Shown: in pieces, positions 9,476 through 19,672 of the stretch | Layout of the letters: the number at the start of each line of letters is the position of its first letter | Position numbering within the stretch: position 1 is the first letter of the stretch | Source of the DNA: JAKAAZ01 sp963817855 | GTDB lineage: Bacteria > Acidobacteriota > Terriglobia > Terriglobales > Acidobacteriaceae | Direction of reading: 5' to 3' | NCBI GenBank assembly: GCA_963817855.1 | Contig: CAWFQA010000002.1 | Span: 930,001 to 994,000, forward strand | DNA: 64,000 bases | Position numbers and translations under genes: made by a program | Notes under the pieces: model-generated | Database searches by the model: none | Told to the model about the DNA's origin: nothing | Seen by the model: only the letters and a program-made list of their open reading frames with translations

Positions 9476-10179
9476 ATTGACCTCCCGAACAACTTTGGAA
9501 CATATTCTTTCAAAACCGAATACTGATAAGCTTCATCAAATAGCGGGTCATTGCGCTCGAGTAACTCCAAGGCTCTCGAAAGGTCGCCAGCTTGCCGGTC
9601 TCCCCCATCAACCAGCGTAAAGTCGATGTTCAACCGAAGAATTGATTCTATGTTTTCAACTATGTCTAATATCCATAGTGGCTTGAGCGGGCCAACTGCG
9701 ATGACTTCGCGAGTGACATTTTTCCCAATGAACACTGAAAGAATTCTGCCGACATCGGTGACGTCGACCAAACTCCTATAGGCATTTTTTTGGATTGTTA
9801 TTTTATCTCTTGCTTTTGCGGCGTTAACGAAGTAGCTAATCAGGGTCCTATTCGTCGTTTCACCGACAACCTGCGGCAACCTCAAAACAAGAAAATCATT
9901 GGCAGTTTCCGCGATAGCCGATTCCATTTGACGCTTATGTTGCGCATACCTCGAAGTGCCGTCTTTGGCAATGTAGCTGCTGAAGTATATAACCTTACTA
10001 TCGGAGTTGCTTTCAATAAACTTTCTCAGGTCGTTGTGCTCTCTAATATATTCTCGGCAATCAATTTCTCCTGAATCTGAAACGCCAGCCGCGAATACTG
10101 CGCCAGTCAGACCGTCAGTCAATCGGATGGCGGACGCCATCATACCTCGACCATGAACAATCAATCTATCCTTATCCAC
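9472..10179 (-). CDS. NAD-dependent epimerase/dehydratase (extended SDR)
   Basis: 235 residues, short for the family (usually about 300). The Rossmann start is reduced to LIVHGRGMMASAI. The active site is seen as YFSSYIAKDG followed by RYAQHK (YxxxK) at about 100, then LRLPQVVGE. Likely modifies a nucleotide sugar. The short N-terminus with a shifted glycine motif means it may be a reduced family member. Its stop overlaps the next start by 4 bp. Confidence 0.75.
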   Translation of the reverse strand: MDKDRLIVHGRGMMASAIRLTDGLTGAVFAAGVSDSGEIDCREYIREHNDLRKFIESNSDSKVIYFSSYIAKDGTSRYAQHKRQMESAIAETANDFLVLRLPQVVGETTNRTLISYFVNAAKARDKITIQKNAYRSLVDVTDVGRILSVFIGKNVTREVIAVGPLKPLWILDIVENIESILRLNIDFTLVDGGDRQAGDLSRALELLERNDPLFDEAYQYSVLKEYVPKLFGRSM

Positions 10180-10204
10180 TATAAAAGCATCCTATGCATA
10201 CCAA

Positions 10205-11263
10205 CTAACCGGATAGTGGCTCATTGAAGACTCTCTTCCAAGCAGAAACCAATGCTCTTTCCGAAAATACATTTTTGCACAGCTCTATATTTAACAGTTT
10301 TTTATCTGGCGGCATCTTACACAAGTGCAACTGGCCCTTCGAATCATATACATTCAGACCAAGCTCATTAAAATAGCTCCAAGGGGTGACATCGCTTCTA
10401 AGCCAAACCACCTTTCCGAGACTTAGAAGAGCAATGGTATTTCCCATCGCCTGTTGACGCATGTGATTGAAGATCACGATATCGACGCGTCGTAAGTAAT
10501 CGTTATACTCCTCAAATGTCATGAACGTAGTCAGTGGAATGAATCTGTCGCCCAGCTTGCTCAAGCCGTACGCGATAACCTCATCCCCATATGACTTATT
10601 CCCGTACGATAGCGGAGCATAAACAACAAAGTTATTTGCCTTCAATATCGAAAGTTTATCAATGATCTCTTTGTGATTATTTGACGGATCGGCAGAATTG
10701 CCAATTTGGATTACCAATGTATCGTTTCCCTTATCGTCGCATGGCAAAACCTGACGACAAATGTGGCTTGAATACATTAAATTCTGAATATAGCGCGCCT
10801 TAGTTCTGTACCATTTTCTCACGAGCAAATAGTCACCGGGTACAGTTGTTGTGACCAACGCCAACCTCTTTATCACAAATTGTCGAAGTAGCTCATATCT
10901 TTTCCAGTGTCGGTCCTTTTGTTTGGCTTCATGAAAGTAGAGATCTCCGCCCCATATGACCCAGCAACATTTTTTCAGGAGCCATGGCTGCAAAGCCAGG
11001 ACGTAGATCATGTGGACGTTGAACAAGCCGTGAAGAATGATCTTTTCTGCCCGGTGCATGGCTCTCGATAGTGAAAAAAAGTTTTTCAACAGGCTACGAT
11101 AGACCACCGTATCCGCCGAGGCGGGTAGCGCATCAGGTTCAACTTCCCCATAAACAACAAACTTATGCCGTCCATCCGCGAAGTGCTCGTGGATCAAATC
11201 TCTGAATGGCGGTGCAAACTTCTTGTCCCAGTGAAAGAGATGGAGGATGGTGCCTTGGCTCAC
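10205..11263 (-). CDS. wecF: WecF-like TDP-4-acetamido-4,6-dideoxygalactose transferase (GT56)
   Basis: 352 residues from a GTG at 11263 with GGAGG about 7 bp upstream; the GTG overlaps the TGA of the wecB remnant (GTGA). WecF-type landmarks: LHLFHWDKKF, ILHGLFN, VIWGGDLYFHE at about 110-120, VIQIGNSADPSNNH at about 205-218, APLSYGN, and IFNHMRQQAMGNT at about 275-288. In enterobacteria WecF adds Fuc4NAc to lipid II of enterobacterial common antigen. Here it sits in an EPS/O-antigen operon, so an analogous step is inferred. Base composition is more AT-rich than its neighbours. Confidence 0.78.
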   Translation of the reverse strand: MSQGTILHLFHWDKKFAPPFRDLIHEHFADGRHKFVVYGEVEPDALPASADTVVYRSLLKNFFSLSRAMHRAEKIILHGLFNVHMIYVLALQPWLLKKCCWVIWGGDLYFHEAKQKDRHWKRYELLRQFVIKRLALVTTTVPGDYLLVRKWYRTKARYIQNLMYSSHICRQVLPCDDKGNDTLVIQIGNSADPSNNHKEIIDKLSILKANNFVVYAPLSYGNKSYGDEVIAYGLSKLGDRFIPLTTFMTFEEYNDYLRRVDIVIFNHMRQQAMGNTIALLSLGKVVWLRSDVTPWSYFNELGLNVYDSKGQLHLCKMPPDKKLLNIELCKNVFSERALVSAWKRVFNEPLSG

Positions 11264-11880
11264 AGCAGCGCCTCCAGATGCTGAAAACTTGTTCCGTCGC
11301 ATGACCGTCCCACAGGGCAGGGTGCTTGCCGACTTTGCCTTGCCCGGCAAGGACGTCCTGAGCCGCGCGGTAAACAGTACCTGGGTCTGTGCCGATCCGG
11401 ATGTTGGTTCATTCCTCCACGGTGATGGGGCGCTCGGTTTTGCACCGTAAGGTCAGACAGGGCGGGCCGAGGGCGGTGGTTTCTTCCTGCAGGCCGCCGC
11501 TGTCGGTCAGCACCAGTGCGGCATCTTTCCACGGGTTCAGAAAGCCCATGTACGACAATGGTGTCGTCAGAACAACGCTGGGCGCGGGGACTAAACCGAA
11601 TTGCTGTCGATTGGCCCGGATGTACGGGTGCACGGAAAAGATCAGCGGCAGTTGCTCGGCAACAGGGGTTGAGTGCCGCTATGATACCGGTGAACGCTTC
11701 TCTCCCGTCTGCATTGGAGGGCCGATGCAAACTGACGGCTCCATACCGTGGCATTTGGACGATCTGGTACTGCAGGCTGCCGCTGCGCAGGTCCCACGCC
11801 CCCACTCTAGGTGCGATTTTCATGAAGTTGGGCCTAGCACCCGCTGCGAGATAAACAAGTCTATGCACCCGCCCATCCAC
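11260..11880 (-). pseudogene. wecB: UDP-GlcNAc 2-epimerase remnant
   Basis: Starts like WecB (YLAAGARPNFMKIAP at about residues 10-24), then jumps after about 20 codons to the mid-protein motif VSLHRPSN, so roughly 170 codons are missing. A frameshift near 11660 moves the rest (EQLPLIFSVHPYIRANRQ, VLTDSGGLQEETTALG, TERPITVEE) to another frame. A GGA-to-TGA type change then stops it before TNIRIGTDPG and the terminal ALWDGHATEQ. Deletion, frameshift and nonsense together show a dead gene. Family role: UDP-ManNAc synthesis. Confidence 0.88.
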
Positions 11881-12360
11881 TAGCGTCTACGACCTCGAAC
11901 GGGGTTGGCCCTTTTACGGGATCGATAGTTACGATTCAATTCGCCGCAATATTCTCGACCGGTAAGACCATTTTAGCGCATTCTCAGCGTGGAGGTGAAG
12001 CCGGAGAGGGCACGACAACAGTGCCTCTCACCTGATACAGACAGCCGTACATCTCATCCACCGCGATGCGCGGACCACAATCCCTCAGATTGTCCCCACC
12101 GAGTGCCGGACTCCGACCAGCACCGTTCGCGGAGGGCGTGCTCTGCGACCGACGGAGATGCAATGTGGCAGGCATTTCGCCGAAATGTTGGACACGATCG
12201 ACCTCCCATCGTGTATTGTCAAATAGAAGAGACTGAAAATCCTGCCCACACGTCTTCCGCGTGGTGCTATATCGACGTGCTTGCGGCGCGAATTACACCT
12301 GTTTTTTCAATCATGTGAATGGTCCACGACGGTCCGCCATTTACACTAGAGTCACCTCAG
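11881..12360. other. Divergent intergenic region of the polysaccharide locus
   Basis: 480 bp between the minus-strand operon (wecB remnant) and the plus-strand export genes. No supported gene. It must hold the promoters for both directions, but I see no convincing -35/-10 pair and no obvious operator. Confidence 0.6.
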
Positions 12361-15156
12361 ATGCTACGCAGAATTCTCTCCCTGGTTGCAGCGCTTTTAT
12401 GTACTGGCTCGATGGTGGCGAACGCCCAGTTCCAGGGTGGAACCTCGACTCCGCAAACCACCGACTGTTCCGACCCCGCGAGCGCCTCTTCGCCGAATTG
12501 CAGTGGAACGTCGGTCAATCCCTATTCGACTGGGCAACAATACGGCACGCCACAAAGCGGGTACGGTGCGGGAGGGCAGCAGCAGCCTTCCGCTCTGGGC
12601 GGGAATGGAATCCGTCAGAACATTCCAACGTATGTTGATCAGTTTCCATATGAGAACCAGCTCAACGGCGCCTATCCCAATCCATACAGCCCGTATACGG
12701 GCTTGCAGCCCCAGCAACCACTCACGGAATTTCAGCGTGTCGTGTCGGGCTCTGTAGGTGCAGTGTTGCCCATCTTCGGCGCCAACCTGTTTTCCAGCGC
12801 TGGGGCTCAGTTTGCGCCTGTCGATCGCACCCCGGTGACTTCGGACTACGTAGTTGGTCCGGGGGACGAGCTCCTGGTTCGCGTTTGGGGACAAGTGAAC
12901 TTCAATGTCCACGCGACCGTCGACCGCGCGGGAGATATCTACATCCCTCAAGTGGGCAACGTCGAGGTTGCGGGCCTGCACTTTCAACAGCTCAACGAAT
13001 ATCTGAAGAACCAGCTTGGACGGGTTTTTCGCAACTTCGACCTGAGTATCAACATGGGGCAATTGCGTTCGATCCAAGTGTATGTGGTCGGGAATGCCCG
13101 GCAGCCAGGAAGCTATACGGTCAGCTCCCTCAGCACGCTCGTAAACGCGCTATTTTCTTCCGGCGGTCCCTCTGAACAAGGGTCGATGCGCAGGATCGAA
13201 CTGAGGCGCAACGGGAAGGTTGTGACCACCTTCGATCTATACGATCTTTTGATCAGTGGCGACAAATCACATGATGCCCCCCTATTGCAGGGCGATGTCA
13301 TCTATATTCCGCCAGTGGGACCGGAAGTTGCGATAGCGGGCAGTGTTCACGTACCAGCAATCTATGAATTGAAAGGAACGGAATCGGCTGGACAGGCGAT
13401 TGCTTTGGCGAGTGGCCTGGCCACTACGGCTTCCAAGCAAGAGGCGCAACTCGATCGCACCAATAGTCAAGGGGCACGCCAGACGGTCCAACTTGCTTTG
13501 GATGCTGCGGGATTGGCAACACCTCTTCGAGATGGAGACATTCTACGCGTTCCCGCAATGGTGCAGCAGTTTGAGCGAACGGTCACTTTGAGGGGCAATG
13601 TGGCCAATCCCGGGCGATATCGATGGACACCGGGGATGCGAATTTTGGACCTGATTCCAGACAAGGAGTCGCTGCAAACGCGTGGTTATTGGCAGCGGAG
13701 AATTGCGCTTGGGCTTCCCGCGCCGGAGTATACGCCGTTGTTCTCAGCGTATCGTGCCAATTTGCCCAATCCGTTCGAGGAGAACACCCCCAGCTTCTCA
13801 AGCTCGAATCCAAACGGAGCGTTCAATCCAAACAACGTGCAGTCCTATACTTCCAACACCTCCGTGGCGGGCACGCAGAACGAGGACCAACCTCAGCAGC
13901 AACAGCAGCAGCAGCAACAGCAGCAGCAGGGTTCCTCCAATCCTGGCGCAGGTACGCAAAGCTCCACTGGCCAAGCCGCGCAAACCTCTGGGACTAATAA
14001 CAATAATTTGGGGCAACAGAGCGGCAGCCCCATGAATGGAATGAATCCTAATTACGTAAATGATGTGGAGAATGACCGCCTGGAGAGCCTGAAAGAAAAT
14101 TCGACTCCACAGCTTCGTTATTTCCCTCCAGGAGATCGTTTTTCGCAGGGACAATTCCCTATTAAGAATGAAATCCTTCGCACAGCTCCGAGCATCGACT
14201 GGAGCTATGCGGCAATTGAACGAACTGATCCTCATACGCTGGCAACTTCTCTGATTCCGTTCAGCCTGGGTGAGACCGTTCTAGATCACAATCCCTCGCA
14301 GAATTTAGAGTTGAAGCCGGGCGACGTTGTCACGGTGTTTTCGACGGCGGATATTCAGGTACCGCAAGCGCAGCGTGTGAAATATGTCAGCCTGCAGGGT
14401 GAAATCGCCCATGCCGGAATTTACAGTGTCGAGCCGGGGGAGACATTGAGAGAGGTGGTTCGGCGCGCGGGAGGACTGACACCTAATGCGTATCTCTACG
14501 GTTCCGAGTTTTTGCGGGAGTCAGCTCGGCGCCTCCAGCAGGCAAGACTGAATGAGTACGCAGATTCAATTGAGCGCGACGTTCAACTCACCACGGCAAA
14601 TGCGAGTGGCTCTCTGGTGAATGCCACCGGTGCGGCAGCATTGAAGACAAGCGTGGACAGCCAACAAAATCTAATCATGACGCTGCGGAAAATGCGTGCG
14701 ACTGGGCGCATTGTCCTGGACCTGACCCCCTATAGCCATGGCCTCGACGCGTTGCCGAATCTGCCGTTGCAGGATGGCGATCAGTTTATCGTTCCTGTCG
14801 TGCCTGCCACCGTGAATGTTGTAGGAGCCGTTTATGACCAGAACTCCTTCCTATTTCGTCACGGGGGACGTGTACAGGATTACGTGAGGGTTGCCGGCGG
14901 AACAACGCGAAATGCTGACAAGCGACACGAGTTTGTGATCCGAGCCGATGGCTCAGTCGTCAGCAAGCAAACAGCCGGCGGAACGCTGTTTGTGGATGAA
15001 TTTAGCAACAAATACGCCTATCCAGGAGACACTGTGGTGGTCCCGGACAACATCAACAAAACCACACTGTTGCGCGGGCTGACTGACTGGTCGACTGTAT
15101 TTTCTCAATTCGGGCTGGGAATTGCAGCTCTGACCGTGCTTGCCGGGGGACTGTAG
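12361..15156 (+). CDS. Wza-like polysaccharide export protein with SLBB domains
   Basis: 931 residues from the ATG at 12361, which gives a signal peptide (MLRRILSLVAALL, cleavage near ANAQ); an ATG 14 codons upstream lacks this logic. A Poly_export domain starts at about 165 (DYVVGPGDELLVRVWGQ, GDIYIPQVG), followed by several SLBB-type units (VYVVGNARQPGSYTV, VAIAGSVHVPAIYEL, VTLRGNVANPGRYRW, VSLQGEIAHAGIYSV, VNVVGAVY). The C-terminus has a hydrophobic segment. Forms the outer-membrane or periplasmic export channel. Much longer than E. coli Wza (about 380), with a low-complexity Gln/Asn/Ser insert at about 480-570. Confidence 0.9.
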   Translation: MLRRILSLVAALLCTGSMVANAQFQGGTSTPQTTDCSDPASASSPNCSGTSVNPYSTGQQYGTPQSGYGAGGQQQPSALGGNGIRQNIPTYVDQFPYENQLNGAYPNPYSPYTGLQPQQPLTEFQRVVSGSVGAVLPIFGANLFSSAGAQFAPVDRTPVTSDYVVGPGDELLVRVWGQVNFNVHATVDRAGDIYIPQVGNVEVAGLHFQQLNEYLKNQLGRVFRNFDLSINMGQLRSIQVYVVGNARQPGSYTVSSLSTLVNALFSSGGPSEQGSMRRIELRRNGKVVTTFDLYDLLISGDKSHDAPLLQGDVIYIPPVGPEVAIAGSVHVPAIYELKGTESAGQAIALASGLATTASKQEAQLDRTNSQGARQTVQLALDAAGLATPLRDGDILRVPAMVQQFERTVTLRGNVANPGRYRWTPGMRILDLIPDKESLQTRGYWQRRIALGLPAPEYTPLFSAYRANLPNPFEENTPSFSSSNPNGAFNPNNVQSYTSNTSVAGTQNEDQPQQQQQQQQQQQQGSSNPGAGTQSSTGQAAQTSGTNNNNLGQQSGSPMNGMNPNYVNDVENDRLESLKENSTPQLRYFPPGDRFSQGQFPIKNEILRTAPSIDWSYAAIERTDPHTLATSLIPFSLGETVLDHNPSQNLELKPGDVVTVFSTADIQVPQAQRVKYVSLQGEIAHAGIYSVEPGETLREVVRRAGGLTPNAYLYGSEFLRESARRLQQARLNEYADSIERDVQLTTANASGSLVNATGAAALKTSVDSQQNLIMTLRKMRATGRIVLDLTPYSHGLDALPNLPLQDGDQFIVPVVPATVNVVGAVYDQNSFLFRHGGRVQDYVRVAGGTTRNADKRHEFVIRADGSVVSKQTAGGTLFVDEFSNKYAYPGDTVVVPDNINKTTLLRGLTDWSTVFSQFGLGIAALTVLAGGL
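13894..13929 (+). repeat. Poly-glutamine CAG/CAA tract inside the export protein
   Basis: Twelve consecutive Gln codons (CAG with two interspersed CAA) in the middle of a low-complexity linker. A short trinucleotide run that could slip in length without breaking frame. Confidence 0.9.
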
Positions 15157-15165
15157 AGCGTCACC

Positions 15166-16452
15166 ATGAGTGTGCCAACGGATACGAACCCGAAACATCT
15201 CCTCCCTGGACGGGAAACTCTCATGGAAAATTCGCCGGGGAATGCAGGCGATGTTGATGATTCTGTAAAACTGCTTGATCTCGCGTTGGTGTTTGCAGCG
15301 CGCAAATGGTTCATTATCCTGTTCAGCTTCTCGGCCGCTGTGTTGACGGCAATTCTCGTTCTCATCATGCCGGTGACCTACAAGGCGACAACAACGATGT
15401 TGCCGCCGCAGCAGGAGGAGAATTCTTCGATGGCGATGCTGGGACGACTTAGCGGACTGGCGTCGCTTGGCGGCGGTGGAGCGGCCAGCATGTTGGGTCT
15501 CAAGAATCCAGACGATTTATACATTGGTCTCCTACAGAGCGAAAGCGTGACGGATGGAATCATCCAGCATTTCGATCTGGTGCATCTCTATAAAGCAAAA
15601 AAGTTTAGCGATGCGCGCAATGTGTTAAAGTCCAAAACCAAAATTACTTCAGAGAAAAGTTCTCTAATCAGCATCTCCGTTGAGGACCGTAACGCCGAAA
15701 GGGCAGCGGCGATGGCGAATGCATACGTCTCTGGGTTGCACGAGCTCATGTCGCACCTGGCCCTGACATCGGCCGCCCAGCGCCGGATGTTCTTTGAGCA
15801 GCAAGTGAACCAGGAGAAAGAAAAGCTGGCGGACGCAGAAGTCGCTCTGGAAAAAACCGAAATGAAAACCGGGATAATTCAGCCGCAGGGGCAGGCGCAG
15901 GCGGTGATTGCCACCATCATGCAACTGCGGGCGCAAATCTCCGCCCACGAAGTTGAGTTGGAAGCACTTCGCACCTCAGCGACGGATCGGAACCCCGAAG
16001 TCATCACCTTGCAATCTCAGATTGTGGCATTGCAGTCGCAGTTGGCGGATTTCGAAAAGGGGCATCCCGGCGCCGCTGCCATCGAGGGAAATGTGCTGAC
16101 TCCGACCTCGGAAGTGCCGGCAGCCAGCCTGGAATATCTTCGCCGTATGCGAGATGTCCGGTATGAAGAAACACTGTTTGAGTTTATGACTCAGCAATAT
16201 GAGATGGCCAAGGTGGATGAAGCCAGACAAAGCCAGGTGATCCAAGTGGTCGACCCGGCTGTGGTTCCTGATCGGCGCTCTTGGCCTCTGCGAACACTGC
16301 TTACTTTAGCGGCTTTCATTCTCGGGGTCATATTCTCCAGCTTCTGGGTGCTGCTGCAATCGTCCTATGGGGAATCGATGCAGGATCCAGAGACGGCCGC
16401 AAAGATACATCGGTTGCGCCAACTGTTACGATTTCGCACCGATCATACATGA
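15166..16452 (+). CDS. Wzz-type chain-length determinant protein
   Basis: 428 residues. First membrane segment at about 48-66 (WFIILFSFSAAVLTAILVL), then the Wzz motif VTYKATTTMLPP, a Gly-rich stretch (LASLGGGGAAS), a long coiled-coil at about 190-300 (FFEQQVNQEKEKLADAEVAL), and a second membrane segment near 370-395 (LLTLAAFILGVIFSSFW). No C-terminal tyrosine-kinase domain. Sets polysaccharide chain length in the inner membrane. Starts 9 bp after the SLBB gene. An ATG at 15223 is an alternative start. Confidence 0.88.
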   Translation: MSVPTDTNPKHLLPGRETLMENSPGNAGDVDDSVKLLDLALVFAARKWFIILFSFSAAVLTAILVLIMPVTYKATTTMLPPQQEENSSMAMLGRLSGLASLGGGGAASMLGLKNPDDLYIGLLQSESVTDGIIQHFDLVHLYKAKKFSDARNVLKSKTKITSEKSSLISISVEDRNAERAAAMANAYVSGLHELMSHLALTSAAQRRMFFEQQVNQEKEKLADAEVALEKTEMKTGIIQPQGQAQAVIATIMQLRAQISAHEVELEALRTSATDRNPEVITLQSQIVALQSQLADFEKGHPGAAAIEGNVLTPTSEVPAASLEYLRRMRDVRYEETLFEFMTQQYEMAKVDEARQSQVIQVVDPAVVPDRRSWPLRTLLTLAAFILGVIFSSFWVLLQSSYGESMQDPETAAKIHRLRQLLRFRTDHT

Positions 16453-16855
16453 TGTCATATCGATTCGCATCTTCTACTGCGAAGTTTACTAGTAGCCGGT
16501 AACCTTCTGTTTCATTTTAATAAATTGAAGAATAATACGGGTTGTCACCATAGAATGTCCTTGAATCGCTATGGATGTACGGTGTAAATTGAGCCAACAA
16601 GAGTTTGCTGCGCTTCATGTCCGGAACTGTGCCCGTTCGACCGGTGGTTCCTGACTCCACACGTACGACCTTCGACTTACGCATTGATCGACTAGCGCTG
16701 CATCCACTGAACAGCATGCGGCCATTAGGGAGCAGGCTTGGATTTCTTTGAAAATGGAAAATTTCCATTTGAGGATGCAATGGCCTAAACTCCAGATGGT
16801 TTTAGACGAATAAGAAATAAGAACGTCTGTCCGATGAATTTGGAGATCACAGACT
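16453..16855. other. Intergenic region before the sugar transferase
   Basis: About 400 bp, AT-rich compared with its flanks. It holds no supported gene. A nine-codon ATG frame at 16834-16863 overlaps the TTG start of the next gene, but nothing shows it is translated. Confidence 0.5.
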
Positions 16856-17740
16856 TTGAGTAGCGAACCGTACCTCCCATCTGCGTCAGAATACATTGCC
16901 CCGGCGCCCTCAGTCGTCGCGCAAGGAGGTATCCTGTGGCTTGTTCCACACGGTCGACCGTCTGGAACTGAAATGCCATTGCTGCAGCAGATACTCCCTT
17001 CAACCCTTAGTTCCTGGTGCGCGTCGAATTGGAAGCGGGGGTTCGACTTGCTGTGTATCATCCCCGGGCTGATTCTCGTTTCTCCAGTTTTGGCACTGAC
17101 TGCGATTGCGGTTCGCCTGACGTCTCCAGGTCCGATCATTTTCCGTCAACAGCGCGTCGGTCGGAATCGTAAGCTATTCACAATCTATAAATTCCGTACC
17201 ATGGTGGAAAATTCTGAAGCGATGGGTCCCGGGCACACTGCGAAAGGCGATCCCAGAATTACCTTTGCCGGTTCTGTTCTGCGCCGGTTTAAGCTAGACG
17301 AACTTCCTCAGCTCTACAACGTGTTGCGAGGGGATATGAGCCTGGTCGGTCCGCGACCGAAATTGCCTAACCATGATCCCGCTGGCATGGCGTGCCGTCC
17401 GGGAGTCACCGGGGCCGCCACGCTCGCATTCCGATACGAGTCACGTATTTTATCCGAGGTACCGGCGGAGCGCATCGAGGGATTCTACCAGCAGTACATC
17501 GTTCCACACAAACTTAGGCTGGATAGCGAATACATGGAACGGGCGACGGTGTTGTCCGACATCAGGCTATTGCTGGCAACAGTCTTTCGGATCGGTGATC
17601 ATATCACCCACGAAGACCTCATGGGGCACAAATCGACTGCCCTGTTTTTCTCCGATCCGCGTGCACTGAGAACTAGCGAAACATCCATTGGCAACGGCTC
17701 TCCGCAAAAAATCCTGACGGTCCCGGCACTAAAATCCTGA
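16856..17740 (+). CDS. Initiating sugar transferase (WbaP/WcaJ-type, soluble half)
   Basis: 294 residues from a TTG with GGAG about 10 bp upstream. One membrane segment at about 65-90 (FDLLCIIPGLILVSPVLAL), then RVGRNRKLFTIYKFRTM, GDPRITFAG, LDELPQLYNVLRGDMSLVGPRP and GVTGAATL, the full bacterial sugar-transferase signature. Transfers a sugar-phosphate to undecaprenyl phosphate, the first step of repeat-unit assembly. It lacks the four N-terminal membrane helices of WbaP. The extra 60 N-terminal residues are not recognised, so the true start is uncertain. Confidence 0.85.
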   Translation: MSSEPYLPSASEYIAPAPSVVAQGGILWLVPHGRPSGTEMPLLQQILPSTLSSWCASNWKRGFDLLCIIPGLILVSPVLALTAIAVRLTSPGPIIFRQQRVGRNRKLFTIYKFRTMVENSEAMGPGHTAKGDPRITFAGSVLRRFKLDELPQLYNVLRGDMSLVGPRPKLPNHDPAGMACRPGVTGAATLAFRYESRILSEVPAERIEGFYQQYIVPHKLRLDSEYMERATVLSDIRLLLATVFRIGDHITHEDLMGHKSTALFFSDPRALRTSETSIGNGSPQKILTVPALKS

Positions 17741-17766
17741 GCTGAAGTCCATTCAACCATTCCTCG

Positions 17767-18839
17767 TCAAGCATTCCTCAGAGCGATTGGAGCCAGGAGC
17801 GGATTCACTCCGAGCGTCTGTCTTTCTTCATCGAAACAGACCGCCACCTTGCCACAGCGTCCGGAAGCCATCAAGGCGTAGGCTTCGCCGACACGAGCGA
17901 GTGGGAAGCGATGAGTGACCAGGCTCGAAGGGAAAAACTGCCCATTCTCCACACAGATGTGACCCAGGAGCCATAAATCGTCTTCCGGTCATGCATCAGA
18001 TCGGGGGATGGCTGAAATTGAACTGTTCCTCCTTCGCCCAGAAAAACGATTCGACCCCAACGCCGAGTGGCACGGATCGCGGTTGCCCGCCCGTCTGGAT
18101 GGCCGGAACATTCGACGGCACGCTCGACACCGCGACCCGACGTCAGTGCCACAATTTCCGCGCCATTGTTCGGCCCTGACGGAATCACCTCGTCGCAAAG
18201 TCCAAGCTCGCGCGCCAGTTGCAGCCGTTGCGGCAACACATCGATTCCGAAGACGCGGTTTGCACCCAGCTTGCGGTAGAGCGCCGCCGTTGCCGTCCCG
18301 ACCGGGCCGAGCCCTGTGATGAGTACCGCATCATTCCCACTGACGCCAATTTTTTGCAGGCCTTCATAGGCCGTACCAAACCCGCAAGCAACCTGCGCCC
18401 CATCCGCATAGGAAAGCGCATCCGGCAGCGACACCAAGTCCTTTTCCTCCGCAAGAAGATAATTCGCCATGCCGCCGTCCCGCTGCCAACCATAGGCTCG
18501 GCGGTACGTCTCACTGGTGCATGAAATCATATAACCGCGGCGACAGCCATTGCACAGACCACATCCGGAAATGTGATAGACGATCACGCGATCGCCAATC
18601 GCAAAACGTCGGCAGCCCGATCCCGTCTCTACAATCTGCCCGCACGGCTCGTGGCCTGCGATCACTCCCTGGTACCCCTCGGGCCCTTTCCCCAGATTCT
18701 CACGATAGATGGCGCGAATGTCCGAACCGCAAATGGTCGAAGACTTCATGCGCAGCAGCACCTGGCCCCAAGCTGGCTCCGGCACAGCATAGGACCGAAC
18801 TTCCGCAGTGCTGTTACCGGGAAGCACAGCCCCTTGCAT
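17767..18839 (-). pseudogene. Zinc-dependent medium-chain alcohol dehydrogenase, frameshifted
   Basis: Start chosen at the ATG at 18839, preceded by GGGAG at 6 bp; the frame is open to 18875. Residues read MQGAVLPGNSTAEV, the zinc site ICGSDIRA with AGHEPCGQ, structural zinc cysteines in CGLCNGCRRGYMISC, cofactor fold TGLGPVGTATA and IYGSWVTSVW. The frame is then lost near 17950, and the C-terminus (SSLVTHRFPLARVGEAY, RCGKVAVCFDEE) continues in another frame with several residues missing at the junction, which fits a small out-of-frame deletion. Probably once oxidised a sugar or polyol. Confidence 0.85.
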
Positions 18840-18893
18840 TTCAGCTCCCGCTTTCACGTGCATATCGCTCGTCAACCTTCCCCTTTGTCCCCG

Positions 18894-19470
18894 TCAACCC
18901 GGCGCGATGATTCCATTCTCATCCCAAAGATCGTGCCATGACTGGTTTTGCTTCCACAAGAAAACCTGGCCCTTAATCAAACGGCAGTTGCGATTGATAG
19001 CAGCAATTCGTTCCATTTCATTCGGAGATAACGGATCTTCCACGACCGCACGCAGATTTGCCGCGTAGTTGCGTGGATTGACGGAAAACGGATCACCACT
19101 TCGCCTCGCTCCACCGCCCATTTGAGACAAACTTCAGCGGGATGGAAGCGATGATCGTCGGCAATGGCACGAATCACAGCATCGTCAAGCGGAGAAGCAT
19201 CCGACGGGGTTCGATCTCTTTCAGGCCGGCCAGACGAACCGAGCGGACAATATCAGATGGGCTGAATCTTTTCTTTCAGGAGATAGCGAAGAAATTCCGG
19301 CTGCTGAAAGTGCGGATGCAACTCCATCTCATTACATGCGGGCCGAATTCGAGCATCTTTCAGCAACAGTTCAAGTTTCGGAATGGTCATATTCGAAGTC
19401 CCGATGTGACGAACGAATCCGAGGTCCACCAGCTTCTCCGTCGCACACCATGTCTCCATGAACTCCGAGT
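18894..19470 (-). pseudogene. Aldo/keto reductase remnant
   Basis: Three pieces of one AKR in order: EKLVDLGFVRHIGTSN and ELHPHFQQPEFLRY (19459-19253), a TGA in place of a codon before YCPLGSSGRPERDRTPSD, then FHPAEVCLKWAVERGEVVI. The frame then shifts by one base (a C apparently missing from a CCC) and continues FSVNPRNYAANLRAVVEDP to a normal C-terminus. The N-terminal third, including the catalytic Tyr region, is not found. It lies just upstream of, and in the same direction as, the broken alcohol dehydrogenase, so both may have been one operon. Confidence 0.85.
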
Positions 19471-19672
19471 GAATTTACGGACGAGCCTCCGGACTTCTCA
19501 ATATTGGGCCTCGAACTTATTATCATGCCGCGGCAGGTTCTCGTAGCCAACGTCGGCAGTGTCAACTTATTTTCGCAGTAAATGAACACCCGAAAAAGAT
19601 TAGAACGGCGACAATGAGTGCAAGCCTCTCCGAGAAAGGATTCACGGTGGGCAACAGGAGCCATAATAGTTC

